Shown: positions 42,105-50,808 of the stretch, piece by piece
Position numbering within the stretch: the first letter of the stretch is position 1
How the letters are laid out: each line of letters starts with the position of its first letter
Origin: Rhodopirellula sp. P2
Lineage (GTDB): Bacteria > Planctomycetota > Planctomycetia > Pirellulales > Pirellulaceae
Assembly (NCBI RefSeq): GCF_028768465.1
Contig: NZ_CP118225.1
Coordinates: forward strand, 6,057,001-6,121,000
Reading direction: 5' to 3'
Length of the DNA: 64,000 bases
Notes under the pieces: model-generated
The model's database searches: none
The model's input: only the letters and a program-made list of their open reading frames with translations
Told to the model about the DNA's origin: nothing
Program-made: the position numbers and the translations under genes

Positions 42105-45100
42105 TCAGTTGCTGCCGAGGATCATGTCGATCGCATCACGGAAGGCGGGGTATTCACTCTCGACCAAGTCTTCGAGGCTGGCGTCGAAGTCGAAATCATT
42201 GACTCCGCCGAGCAATTGAACCGAGGTTCCGCTCGCGTTGACTCGCAGATGGTCGCCGCTCACTTGTGCCGTTCGAACATCGCCATCTTCTTCGATGATG
42301 GTGAGCAAAGCCGCGTCATTGTTCCGATTCATCGCCAATTCTGCGTACTCGACGCCTTCAAAGCCGCTTCCGGCCAAGAACATCGATTGACCGCCATCAC
42401 TGCCGAACGAAACAAATCCGCCTTCGCCATCTTCCACGCCGGCGGGCACACCGTTGCTGCCGTTGGTGTTGGTCGACAAAATCGAACTGTTGCCTTGACC
42501 GGCATCACCCAAGCTTGCGAACGCGAACGTTCCCACAGGTGAGGCTCCGCCTTCTGAGCCGATTTCAATCGGGATGATTCCATCCACTGCTTCTCCTGCC
42601 GCCACCGCATTGTTGGGCAGGTTGTAGATCACTTGGTAACGACCAGGTGCAACGTCCTCGAAGGTGTATTCCCCGTCCAGGTTTGTCAGCACAACCAGGT
42701 CAATGTCTTCGCCCAGATCGTTGTCACTGGCGGGTGAAACCAAACGGACAGCAACGCCGCCCAAAGCCTTTTCGAAGGAATCGCGAACGCCGTTGCGAAC
42801 CGGTGCGATCTGCCCTTGCGAGTCGATCACTTCTCGAATGTTCATGATCGAGTCGACGAACAACTGACCGGACACAACCGAGGGGCTGAAGTCATTCACC
42901 GTGACTTCGACTGTTGCGGTGTCCGTCGACTGCCCATCGCTCAATTGATAAGTGATGGTGGCTGTGCCGACGAAGTCCGTGTTGGGCGTGAACACCAATT
43001 CGTTGTTGCCGTTCACCGTGACCGTGCCGTTGGCAGGTTGTGTTGGCACCGAAACCGTCGCGACTTGGTTCTCGTTGGCTGGTCCGAGCGAATCGTTCGA
43101 CAAGACGTCGATCGTCACCGCGCGGTTGCGGACCGTGGTCGCGGTGTCGTTGCCAGCGACCGGAGCATCATTCACTCCCGCCACCGAGATGCTGATCGTT
43201 CCGGTGTCCGTGGCACCTTGTGAGTTGGTGACCGTGTAAACCAGGGAATCGCTTCCGAAGTAGTCCGCGTCAGGCGTGTACGACAAGGTCGAGTTGGTCA
43301 GGTCCCCGGAAGTGCCACTGACACTTGCGTTGCCATTGGCTGGTGGTGTGGTGATCGTGATGGTTGCCGAATCACCCGAGTCCAGGTTGATCAGAGTCGA
43401 CAAATCCAACGTGACCGCTCCCGCATCTTCCGTGGCCGACAACGAACCGTTGTTGGCAACCGGTGGCGAAACCACGTCAGTGACATTGACGGTGACCGTT
43501 GCGGTGGTCGTCAAGCTGCCATCGGTGACTTGGTAGGTGAACGAGTCCTGCCCGTTGAAATCAGCGTTCGGTGTGTAACGAATCTGACCGTTGCCCAGGG
43601 CGGTGGCCGATCCATTGCCTGGATTCGATGCCACTGTGATGACCAACCCGGTGCTGTCGACATCAGCGACATTGCCATTCAGATCGATGTCGATGCTGTT
43701 GTCTTCCAACACGGTGACCGTGCGATCGGTGGCCGTGGGGGCGTCATTGACGGGGGTCACGTTGATCGTGATGGTGCCCTCGTCGGACAACTGCGAGCCC
43801 TGCGTGCTGGTCGCACGGTACACGATCGTCGCGGTGCCGTTGGCGTTCAAAACAGGAGTGAACGTCAATGTTCCGTTGGCTGCAACCGCTGAAGTTCCGA
43901 TCGCGTCGGTGCCGCTGACCTTGCTGAACGTGACCGTGTCGCTGCCTTCCAAGGTGACGAAGCTGCTTAGATCGATGGTCAATGTCCCGGAATCTTCATC
44001 GACGGTTTCCAAACCGTTGCCGGCAACCGGAGCGTCCAAGACATCCTGAATGTCAATGTTCACAACAGCGGTTGAGGTGCCACCCTGGCCGTCGCTGATG
44101 GTGTAGCTGAACGAGTCATCGCCATCGGAAACAGAACCGGTCGAGGTGTAGCTGATTCGCGTGCCATTCTCGGTGATCGTCGCCGTTCCGAAGGCAGGCT
44201 GGGTCACGGAGGTGATGGTCAACACACCGCTTTCGCCTGGACCGTCGAAATCATTCGCGAGCACGTCCAGTGTGACGGTCGCACCTTCGTTGACAGGGAA
44301 ATCATCCGAGGTGGCTGTCAAATCGGTGTTGTCAGCGGTGATGTTGACGGTGATCACGCCGGTGTCACTGCCAATGTCATTGCTGGCGGTGTAAGTGATC
44401 GTCGTCGTGCCAAAGTCGTCTTGAGCGGGGATGAAGAGGATTTGGTCGCCAACGGTCCGAACGCTGCCGTTCCCAGTTGTGATCACGGCGTTGTCCAGCG
44501 TGATCGTGCTACCACCGGTGTTGATGGAGATCAGGTTGTCGGCGCTGAGGTCTGCGACCAAGACTTCGCTGGTCGTTCCACCACCGTTGTCTTCATAGAT
44601 CGTGACCGTCTTGTTCGCGGCGTTGATACCAACTTGGCTGTTCGTGACCGTCACCACCACGTTCGCAGTCGCCGTGAGTGCTCCGTCGGCAACGGTGTAA
44701 GTGAAGGAATCACTGCCTGAATAACCAGCCGCAGCGGTGTAGCTGATCTGGCCATTGGAGATGATTGCGGTTCCGCCATTGGTGGTCGTGAACTCGGTTG
44801 CGGGCTGCTGCAACACCAGGTCAGCGATGCTTTCTCCCGGTCCGGCGGAATCATTTGCCAGGACATCGATCAGAGTGGACTCACCCTGTTCTACCGTGGC
44901 TGTGTCGTCGACCAAGCTCGGTGCATCGTTCACGCCTGCGATGGTGACCGCAATGGTGCCTGTGACCGTGTCGGTGCCGTCGCTGGCGGTGTAAACCAAT
45001 TGGTCGCCGGTGCCGAATGCATCCGCATCAGGCGAGTAAGTGACGACGCTGCCACTGAGAGTGAAGTCGCCCAGGTTTTCGGTTTCAGACGAGATGGCGT

Positions 45101-46673
45101 AGGTCGTGCCCGCGGGATTGCCCGAGTTCAACGTTGCCAGATCGATCGTCGTGGGGGCGTCGTCTTCCGTCAGGCTGAGCGTGCTGTTCGCAGCGGTCAG
45201 TCCCGAACTCACACCGGTGACATTCAGAATGAATCGCGATGACGCGTCCAACTGAATCATGTCATCCGGCACGCTTTCTTTGCCGACTTCTGTGCCGTAG
45301 ATCAGAACCTTGTCGCCTTCATCGGGCACGTCCAAGCTGATTGCCAACCCTGTGGTTGGTGCAACCGCACGAACGGGAATGCTGAAGACATCATAAGCGA
45401 GAGCGGGATTGAATTCGGATCCCAGTTCGTCGGGAAGGTTGTTCGTTGGGCCGAGGGCACCAATTTCGTCGAACAGGTCAACAGGCCCACTGCCCAAGTC
45501 TTGATTCAATTCAAAGGAACCAAAGACGCGGTTTTTGCCGTAAATTTGGGCGTTGTTCGCATTGCGACTGTTCAGTTCCAACGCAGCCAAGATGGGTGCA
45601 CTGTTGAACGAGCCATCTGCGTTCTTGACGTCGACCTGCCCCACGTTGACGGGCTCAGCCGTTCCACCGATCTCCACGCTGACTTGCAGCTGCGGGATGT
45701 CGGCGTTGATCAGGTCCATTCCGCTGTAGGTGATGTCCAGCGTGAACGATCCACCACCGCTGGGTCCACCGGCCGTGGAATTGCTGCTGGCGTTGACGGT
45801 GATGTCATCGACCGAATCAATCAACGGACTCAGTTCGACAATCACCTCGGCCAGGTTGGCTTCTGTTGCCGCGTTGTTGGCACCCAAGAAGTCAGACAAA
45901 ACTTTCGTCGTCGTTGTTCCCGGGGCGTCCGCGTAGGAGAACGTGATGGTGCCGGCAGGATTGCTGGCTGACAAGATTGAGTTGTCAAAGACGACCTGTT
46001 GCAGCTCGCCAACGGCTGGCTCCAACACACCCGACTGACCAGCGATGATATCGGTCACCGCACGGAAGACACCCGTTTCCATCCGCGAACGAAGATCTTT
46101 GACGCCAACTTCCAGCTTGAAAACTTCGTTGACATCGACGTTGTAGGTCAGTTCGACATTGTCGTCTGGCAACACATCCGTGGCTCCGGTCGTGTTGTCG
46201 ACCAACGAATCATCCAGGTTGCGAGCCGCCAAAACGAATTCGACCAACGGCACTTCCGATTCGCCCTCGCCTCGATTCAGAGCGTTGATGACGCTCAAAG
46301 CATCCAAGGCCGTCACACGATTGTCACCGGTCACATCGACAAAACCAGTGAATTCATCGCCTTCGGTCAGTGCTTCGCCTTCCCCACGGCTGTTGAGGTG
46401 ATTGATCACCATCAAGGCGTCGAGAGCCGTCACGTACTTGTTGTTGTCAACGTCGTAGGCCCGCCAGTAATTGTGGGCGACGGCGTGAGTGCTCTCTTCC
46501 TGAGGAGCTGAGTCAACCACCGACGGGACGTCTCCGGCCAGCAATTGTCGAGCTTCCAGCGATTCGCTGAGCAATCGACGTTTGTTGGAACGGTTAGCAC
46601 GCGACCGGTCTTCGCTTCGCTTTCGTGATGACGACGGGCTCACGCTGCGAAGCAGTTGACGCAGATTTTTCAT
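42105..46673 (-). CDS. giant secreted protein: dockerin-like, Ig/cadherin-like repeats, SdrD-B domain
   Basis: 1522 residues from the ATG before KNLRQLLRSV; a start 21 codons earlier exists. LEPR-type motif SESLEARQLLAGD at about 36-48. Two dockerin-type calcium loops follow (DVDNNKYVTALDALMVIN and DVTGDNRVTALDALSVINAL, about 75-140). The middle contains a long series of cadherin-like and tandem-95-type Ig repeats, recognisable by VNDAP and PVNDAPTA junctions, VDVLANDS and SDGDDSFSYTISDGQGG. Near the C-terminus (about 1330-1440) is an SdrD-B-like domain (EYTFEDVAPGRYQVIYNLP). The architecture is that of a calcium-dependent cell-surface adhesin. A terminator follows. Confidence 0.88.
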   Translation of the reverse strand: MKNLRQLLRSVSPSSSRKRSEDRSRANRSNKRRLLSESLEARQLLAGDVPSVVDSAPQEESTHAVAHNYWRAYDVDNNKYVTALDALMVINHLNSRGEGEALTEGDEFTGFVDVTGDNRVTALDALSVINALNRGEGESEVPLVEFVLAARNLDDSLVDNTTGATDVLPDDNVELTYNVDVNEVFKLEVGVKDLRSRMETGVFRAVTDIIAGQSGVLEPAVGELQQVVFDNSILSASNPAGTITFSYADAPGTTTTKVLSDFLGANNAATEANLAEVIVELSPLIDSVDDITVNASSNSTAGGPSGGGSFTLDITYSGMDLINADIPQLQVSVEIGGTAEPVNVGQVDVKNADGSFNSAPILAALELNSRNANNAQIYGKNRVFGSFELNQDLGSGPVDLFDEIGALGPTNNLPDELGSEFNPALAYDVFSIPVRAVAPTTGLAISLDVPDEGDKVLIYGTEVGKESVPDDMIQLDASSRFILNVTGVSSGLTAANSTLSLTEDDAPTTIDLATLNSGNPAGTTYAISSETENLGDFTLSGSVVTYSPDADAFGTGDQLVYTASDGTDTVTGTIAVTIAGVNDAPSLVDDTATVEQGESTLIDVLANDSAGPGESIADLVLQQPATEFTTTNGGTAIISNGQISYTAAAGYSGSDSFTYTVADGALTATANVVVTVTNSQVGINAANKTVTIYEDNGGGTTSEVLVADLSADNLISINTGGSTITLDNAVITTGNGSVRTVGDQILFIPAQDDFGTTTITYTASNDIGSDTGVITVNITADNTDLTATSDDFPVNEGATVTLDVLANDFDGPGESGVLTITSVTQPAFGTATITENGTRISYTSTGSVSDGDDSFSYTISDGQGGTSTAVVNIDIQDVLDAPVAGNGLETVDEDSGTLTIDLSSFVTLEGSDTVTFSKVSGTDAIGTSAVAANGTLTFTPVLNANGTATIVYRATSTQGSQLSDEGTITINVTPVNDAPTATDRTVTVLEDNSIDIDLNGNVADVDSTGLVITVASNPGNGSATALGNGQIRYTPNADFNGQDSFTYQVTDGSLTTTATVTVNVTDVVSPPVANNGSLSATEDAGAVTLDLSTLINLDSGDSATITITTPPANGNASVSGTSGDLTNSTLSYTPDADYFGSDSLVYTVTNSQGATDTGTISISVAGVNDAPVAGNDTATTVRNRAVTIDVLSNDSLGPANENQVATVSVPTQPANGTVTVNGNNELVFTPNTDFVGTATITYQLSDGQSTDTATVEVTVNDFSPSVVSGQLFVDSIMNIREVIDSQGQIAPVRNGVRDSFEKALGGVAVRLVSPASDNDLGEDIDLVVLTNLDGEYTFEDVAPGRYQVIYNLPNNAVAAGEAVDGIIPIEIGSEGGASPVGTFAFASLGDAGQGNSSILSTNTNGSNGVPAGVEDGEGGFVSFGSDGGQSMFLAGSGFEGVEYAELAMNRNNDAALLTIIEEDGDVRTAQVSGDHLRVNASGTSVQLLGGVNDFDFDASLEDLVESEYPAFRDAIDMILGSN

Positions 46674-47265
46674 CTGTTTTCTCGGCAATTCGAATGGTTG
46701 GGCTGGGTCGATGTGATGGGTCTTCGCATTCGTCAAAACGCCCCGATATCGACGGGCATTTCAGCGATCCGCGCAAAGTTAGAACGGGCTCCCGCAAACC
46801 GCTTCCACGGCCGGGACCGCCAGCGTAATCCAAAAACTTTGGGCGGGTGCGAAATTTTGAAAAGCAAGTCCATCTTACCTAGCCCACCGTCTTTATCAAT
46901 CTTTGCTTCAGTGGAGCGAACAAAAACGTGGGGCTGGTCGCGGTTGGACGGATTGTGCGGCCGAATAGTTCCAGTTTGACTCACCAAAAACTAAAAAATT
47001 GACGACAAGCGGCTCCACACCCCCTCTTCCATTCCATCCGTTCAGATTGCCCGACCCTCCCTGCTCGCAACTCGCTGGTCAGTCCCGGCACAGATCGAAT
47101 GCCCCGCCAACCTGAAATCTTTCGCCTCGAATTCCAAGCGTTTCAATGCGTTGACTGATCCAGCCCCGCACTTATCGCCCCCCAAGTTTCCAGGCAGCTG
47201 GCAACATTCTGTGACCTACCCTTCAAAAACTCACTCCCTGCCAGCCATTCGATCCAACCTATCCG
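46674..47265. promoter_or_regulatory. 592-bp divergent intergenic region
   Basis: It lies between the giant dockerin gene (minus) and the subtilase gene (plus). A/T-rich blocks (GAAATTTTGAAAAG at 46850, AAAAACTAAAAAATTG at 46985) could hold promoters. No gene is convincing. Confidence 0.35.
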
Positions 47266-49806
47266 ATGTCACACCGTTCAGCTTCGCCATTGAGTCCCAT
47301 TGAAACGGATTCCGACGCTTTGGAATTGCCGACACCGGCGATCCAACCCTGCGAAGAACGTTTGGCTCTGTCGGCCTCGTTGATGGGAGCTTGGCTGGCA
47401 GATTGGGCGGACCCAATCCAACCCTTGCCGGCTTGCTCTGCCGATCACTGGGCTGCCCCCGCCACGGACGCTTCGGCCCCCACCGAAATCCCCATCGCGG
47501 CGGCGATTGTCCCCCCTCCCGCGAATCCTCTCCACGCATCCCCTGTTCTCGGTCCCGCGCTCCCAGGCATTGCTGCCGATTCGCAGCCAAACGCTTCCCC
47601 GAGCAGCCTGACCTCAGCCAACGACACCGGTCTCGATTTTGACGCCCTCTTAAAAGGGCAGTCCTCGGGTTCGCTTGTTGAGCAAGCCCAATCGCTTCGT
47701 CAGGATGGTGGACTGCTCGGCGACAGCTCCTTCGGCAGCAACTGGGACGGCAGCGGACAAACGATCGCGGTCATCGACAGTGGGATCGCCTACGATCACG
47801 TGGCCTTGGGGGGAGGCTACGGCCCCGGCTATCGCGTCGTCGGCGGCTATGACTTCGCCGAAAATGATGACAACCCGTACGATGACGCCCCGGCCGGATA
47901 CCACGGCTCTCACGTCGCTGGGCTGATCGCTGGAAACGGCACCCTGGATTCAGGGGAAGCCTTCCAGGGACTCGCGCCCGGTTCTGACTTGGTCGGACTG
48001 AGAGTCTTTGACGACGCCGGCAACGGCAACCTGCAGTGGATCGAGTCTGCTCTGCAATGGGTGATCGAGAACCACGACACGTTTGAGAATCCGATCACCA
48101 CCGTCAACATGTCGCTCGGCACCGAACTGACCGATGCCAATCGGTTCGACGCGATGGGAATGCTCGAAGACGAACTGCAAACGCTCTATGAAGCCAACAT
48201 CATGGTTTTCGCAGCCGCAGGCAACTCCTTCGGCACAATGGACCATGGCACCGCCGACGAGTTGATGTACCCCGCGTCCAGCCAATACGTCGTGGGCGTC
48301 GGATCGGTGGACGCCAATGATGTCCTCAGCAGTTTTTCCCAACGGGAAGACGGGATCCTGACCACTGGCGGACAAGCGATCCGCAGCAGCGTGCCCGAAC
48401 ATGTTTATGGCGCAGACGGATTTGTCAACGACTACGCGTTGCTCAGCGGCACCAGCATGGCCAGCCCTCAAATCGCAGGTGCGTCGGTCTTGGTTCGCCA
48501 AGCCATGACGGAAGCAGGCATGGCACCCACCATCGATTCCATTTTGGCTCGACTGCATGAGACCGCCGATCAACACACCGATCCAGTCACCGGCATTGAA
48601 TACCAAACCCTGAATTTGGAAGCCGCGCTTGCGTTCTCAGTCTCGGAACCTGAACCGACACCTGTCCCCGACCCGACACCCGACCCGACACCCACCCCTG
48701 CTCCTTCGCCAGCTCCTGAACCGACTCCAACACCTGAACCCAGTGTGCCGGCGGGCTCTCTGCTCAGCGAATACCAAGGCACGTCGGGATCCGATGAAGT
48801 CGTCTTGGACCTGCGAGCGCTCTCCTCGATCACAAACGGTGGCGTCAACGGGAAAACGTTGCTTTCCGATGCAGGTGGCAACTACACACTCGATACAACG
48901 GATACCATCGTCATTGACGGTGGTGCCGGTGGCGACGTGCTTCGAATCATGGGATCCGCGGAAGCCGAGAGTTTGCTTCTTCGTCCACCCACCAGCGAAG
49001 ATGGGATCAGCCGTTTGACCTTCCTCGGTGGCGTCATCGAAATCAGAGGCTTTGAAAACATCACCTTCGTCGGCGGTGGTGGACTCGATCTGGCAACCAT
49101 GTACGACAGCACCGGCGACGACGTGCTCACCGCCTCCAGCCAGACCGCTCGCATGTCCGGCGCTGGATTTGAATTCCGCGTCGACAACGTTCCCAAACTC
49201 TTTGCGCACGCCACCTCCGGCGGCGATGACACCGCGCATCTGAACGATTCCGCCGGCGATGATCGCTTGGTCATCCGGCCGCAATTCAGCTCGTTGCGCA
49301 GCGAGACACAAACGCAAGCCGTGTTTGGATTTGAACGCGTCTATGCCTATGCCGAAGCCGGCGGCCACGACACCGCCGACCTCGGGGATTCCGCCGCCGA
49401 CGACGTGATGTCGATTTCACAAACCCGTGCAACAATCAGCAGCAGCGGTTACCGAGCCACCGCGATCGGCTTCGATGATGTCACCGCCAAAGCATCCGCC
49501 GGCGGCGATGACACCGTGCGAATCTATGTCACTCAACCCGGCGGCACCTGGCACACCACCGACTCGCTGACCCAGTGGAACGGAGCCGATGGAACCTCGC
49601 GAATTGCTCGCGGGTTCGAACACAGCGAAACCTTCGAGCGAATTGAATCGGCCGCCCTATCGACCGGGGAACCGTTGCCGGCAGGTGAACCTTTGGCCCT
49701 CGAAGAGTCTCCGTTAGCTGCAAACGCCTCGACCGAACCGCTGGCCAATCCATTTGATGAAGACGCCCATCGCGACGCACTTCGACGCATGTTCGAAACC
49801 CTCTGA
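47266..49806 (+). CDS. S8 family (subtilisin-like) serine peptidase
   Basis: 846 residues. The N-terminus has no ordinary signal peptide but a LEPR-like motif variant, CEERLALSASL, at about 29-39. The catalytic triad is visible: Asp171 in TIAVIDSGIAYDH, His216 in YHGSHVAGLIAGN and Ser397 in LSGTSMASPQIAG, with an oxyanion Asn in FAAAGNSFG. After the peptidase domain (ends about 460) is a Pro/Thr/Glu linker (PTPVPDPTPDP). The last 330 residues contain repeated GGDDTA/GGHDTA elements with D and G (AHATSGGDDTAHLNDSAGDD, EAGGHDTADLGDSAADD), perhaps a calcium-binding beta structure. Likely secreted or surface-bound. Confidence 0.88.
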   Translation: MSHRSASPLSPIETDSDALELPTPAIQPCEERLALSASLMGAWLADWADPIQPLPACSADHWAAPATDASAPTEIPIAAAIVPPPANPLHASPVLGPALPGIAADSQPNASPSSLTSANDTGLDFDALLKGQSSGSLVEQAQSLRQDGGLLGDSSFGSNWDGSGQTIAVIDSGIAYDHVALGGGYGPGYRVVGGYDFAENDDNPYDDAPAGYHGSHVAGLIAGNGTLDSGEAFQGLAPGSDLVGLRVFDDAGNGNLQWIESALQWVIENHDTFENPITTVNMSLGTELTDANRFDAMGMLEDELQTLYEANIMVFAAAGNSFGTMDHGTADELMYPASSQYVVGVGSVDANDVLSSFSQREDGILTTGGQAIRSSVPEHVYGADGFVNDYALLSGTSMASPQIAGASVLVRQAMTEAGMAPTIDSILARLHETADQHTDPVTGIEYQTLNLEAALAFSVSEPEPTPVPDPTPDPTPTPAPSPAPEPTPTPEPSVPAGSLLSEYQGTSGSDEVVLDLRALSSITNGGVNGKTLLSDAGGNYTLDTTDTIVIDGGAGGDVLRIMGSAEAESLLLRPPTSEDGISRLTFLGGVIEIRGFENITFVGGGGLDLATMYDSTGDDVLTASSQTARMSGAGFEFRVDNVPKLFAHATSGGDDTAHLNDSAGDDRLVIRPQFSSLRSETQTQAVFGFERVYAYAEAGGHDTADLGDSAADDVMSISQTRATISSSGYRATAIGFDDVTAKASAGGDDTVRIYVTQPGGTWHTTDSLTQWNGADGTSRIARGFEHSETFERIESAALSTGEPLPAGEPLALEESPLAANASTEPLANPFDEDAHRDALRRMFETL

Positions 49807-50088
49807 GTGGACGACGCTCCGGTCTCAGGCCTCCTTGAGCAACAAAAGCGAGAACGGCAGCAGGCATTTCACAGAGAAAGCAGGGGCCTCCGGTGACCAA
49901 TTCGGCGACTCGATTCAATTCGATACGTAAACCGACTTGTGTTCTCGACGCTCGCTTTGCAAAGTGAGCCCGGCAAACAGAAGGGCAAACCGCAATCGAT
50001 CTCACCCGATTTAAACACTTGTTTAAAACGTCTGTTTGAATCATGATTGCGACCACCGTTCTGCCCGCGACTCTCGTCCCGCTGCTTC
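49807..50088. promoter_or_regulatory. promoter region of the TetR-HlyD-RND operon
   Basis: 282 bp with no gene. It contains the palindrome at 50009-50026 and is probably where transcription of the regulator and pump genes begins. Confidence 0.5.
50009..50026. promoter_or_regulatory. perfect 18-bp palindromic operator
   Basis: TTTAAACA-CT-TGTTTAAA, 8-bp half-sites separated by 2 bases, 63 bases before the TetR gene start. Size and symmetry fit a TetR-type operator, so autoregulation of the regulator-pump operon is likely. Confidence 0.65.
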
Positions 50089-50808
50089 ATGACTGAATCC
50101 CCCGCTCCCGCAACGACCGACCCGACCCAACGTTTGTTGGCTGCCGCTGGCCCTGTGTTTGCCGAGCGAGGATTCGATCGCGCGACAGTGCGAGAGATTG
50201 CCAACGTCGCTGATGTCAATGTGGCCGCGGTCAGTTACTACTTCGGTGACAAAATGGGTCTGTACCGTGCTGTCATCACGGCCATCCGCGAAAAACGCGA
50301 GCGTGCCTACCCGACTCCTGAGGTCGGCAAACAGACGCCGCCACAGGATTTGGAACGGCTGATCCGGACCCTCCTTTCACGCATGCTCGCGGCCGACGAA
50401 ACCGGCTGGGAAGCGATGCTGATGATGCGTGAGATGCAGAACCCAACGCCCGCCTTCGAGGGCATGATCCACGGGTATTTCCAACCGCTCTACGATGCAT
50501 TGTGCAAAACCATCCAGTCCTTGCTGCCCTCGCTTGATTCCAAATCAGCATGGCAAACCGACGCCCTGGTGCCACAGATGGCCCTCGGCGTTGTCGGCCA
50601 ATGCCTGCATTATCGAATCGGGCGTCCCGTGATGGCTCATTTGATTTCACCCGAACTGATTCAAACCCACTACGGGTTGGATTCGTTGTGCAGTCAGATC
50701 ACGGCGTCCACGCTGGCAGCGTGTGGCGATCAAAATGTGATCGATCAACACAAGCTTCTCTTCCCATCGCCGCTCAACGAGCCTCACGATGTCTCTTGTC
50801 AACAATAA
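50089..50808 (+). CDS. TetR/AcrR family regulator (CecR-like C-terminus)
   Basis: 239 residues from the ATG before TESPAPATT. The helix-turn-helix is at about 10-60: TQRLLAAAGPVFAERGFDRA, TVREIANVADVNVAAVSYYF, GDKMGLYRAV. The C-terminal ligand-binding part (LERLIRTLLSRMLAADETGW, MLMMREMQNPTPAFEGM, YFQPLYDALCKTIQSLLP) is of the type seen in CecR/YbiH regulators, which control HlyD-type export genes. The next two genes are an HlyD-type adaptor and an RND pump, so it is probably their local repressor, acting at the palindrome upstream. Its stop overlaps the start of the adaptor gene. Confidence 0.85.
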   Translation: MTESPAPATTDPTQRLLAAAGPVFAERGFDRATVREIANVADVNVAAVSYYFGDKMGLYRAVITAIREKRERAYPTPEVGKQTPPQDLERLIRTLLSRMLAADETGWEAMLMMREMQNPTPAFEGMIHGYFQPLYDALCKTIQSLLPSLDSKSAWQTDALVPQMALGVVGQCLHYRIGRPVMAHLISPELIQTHYGLDSLCSQITASTLAACGDQNVIDQHKLLFPSPLNEPHDVSCQQ

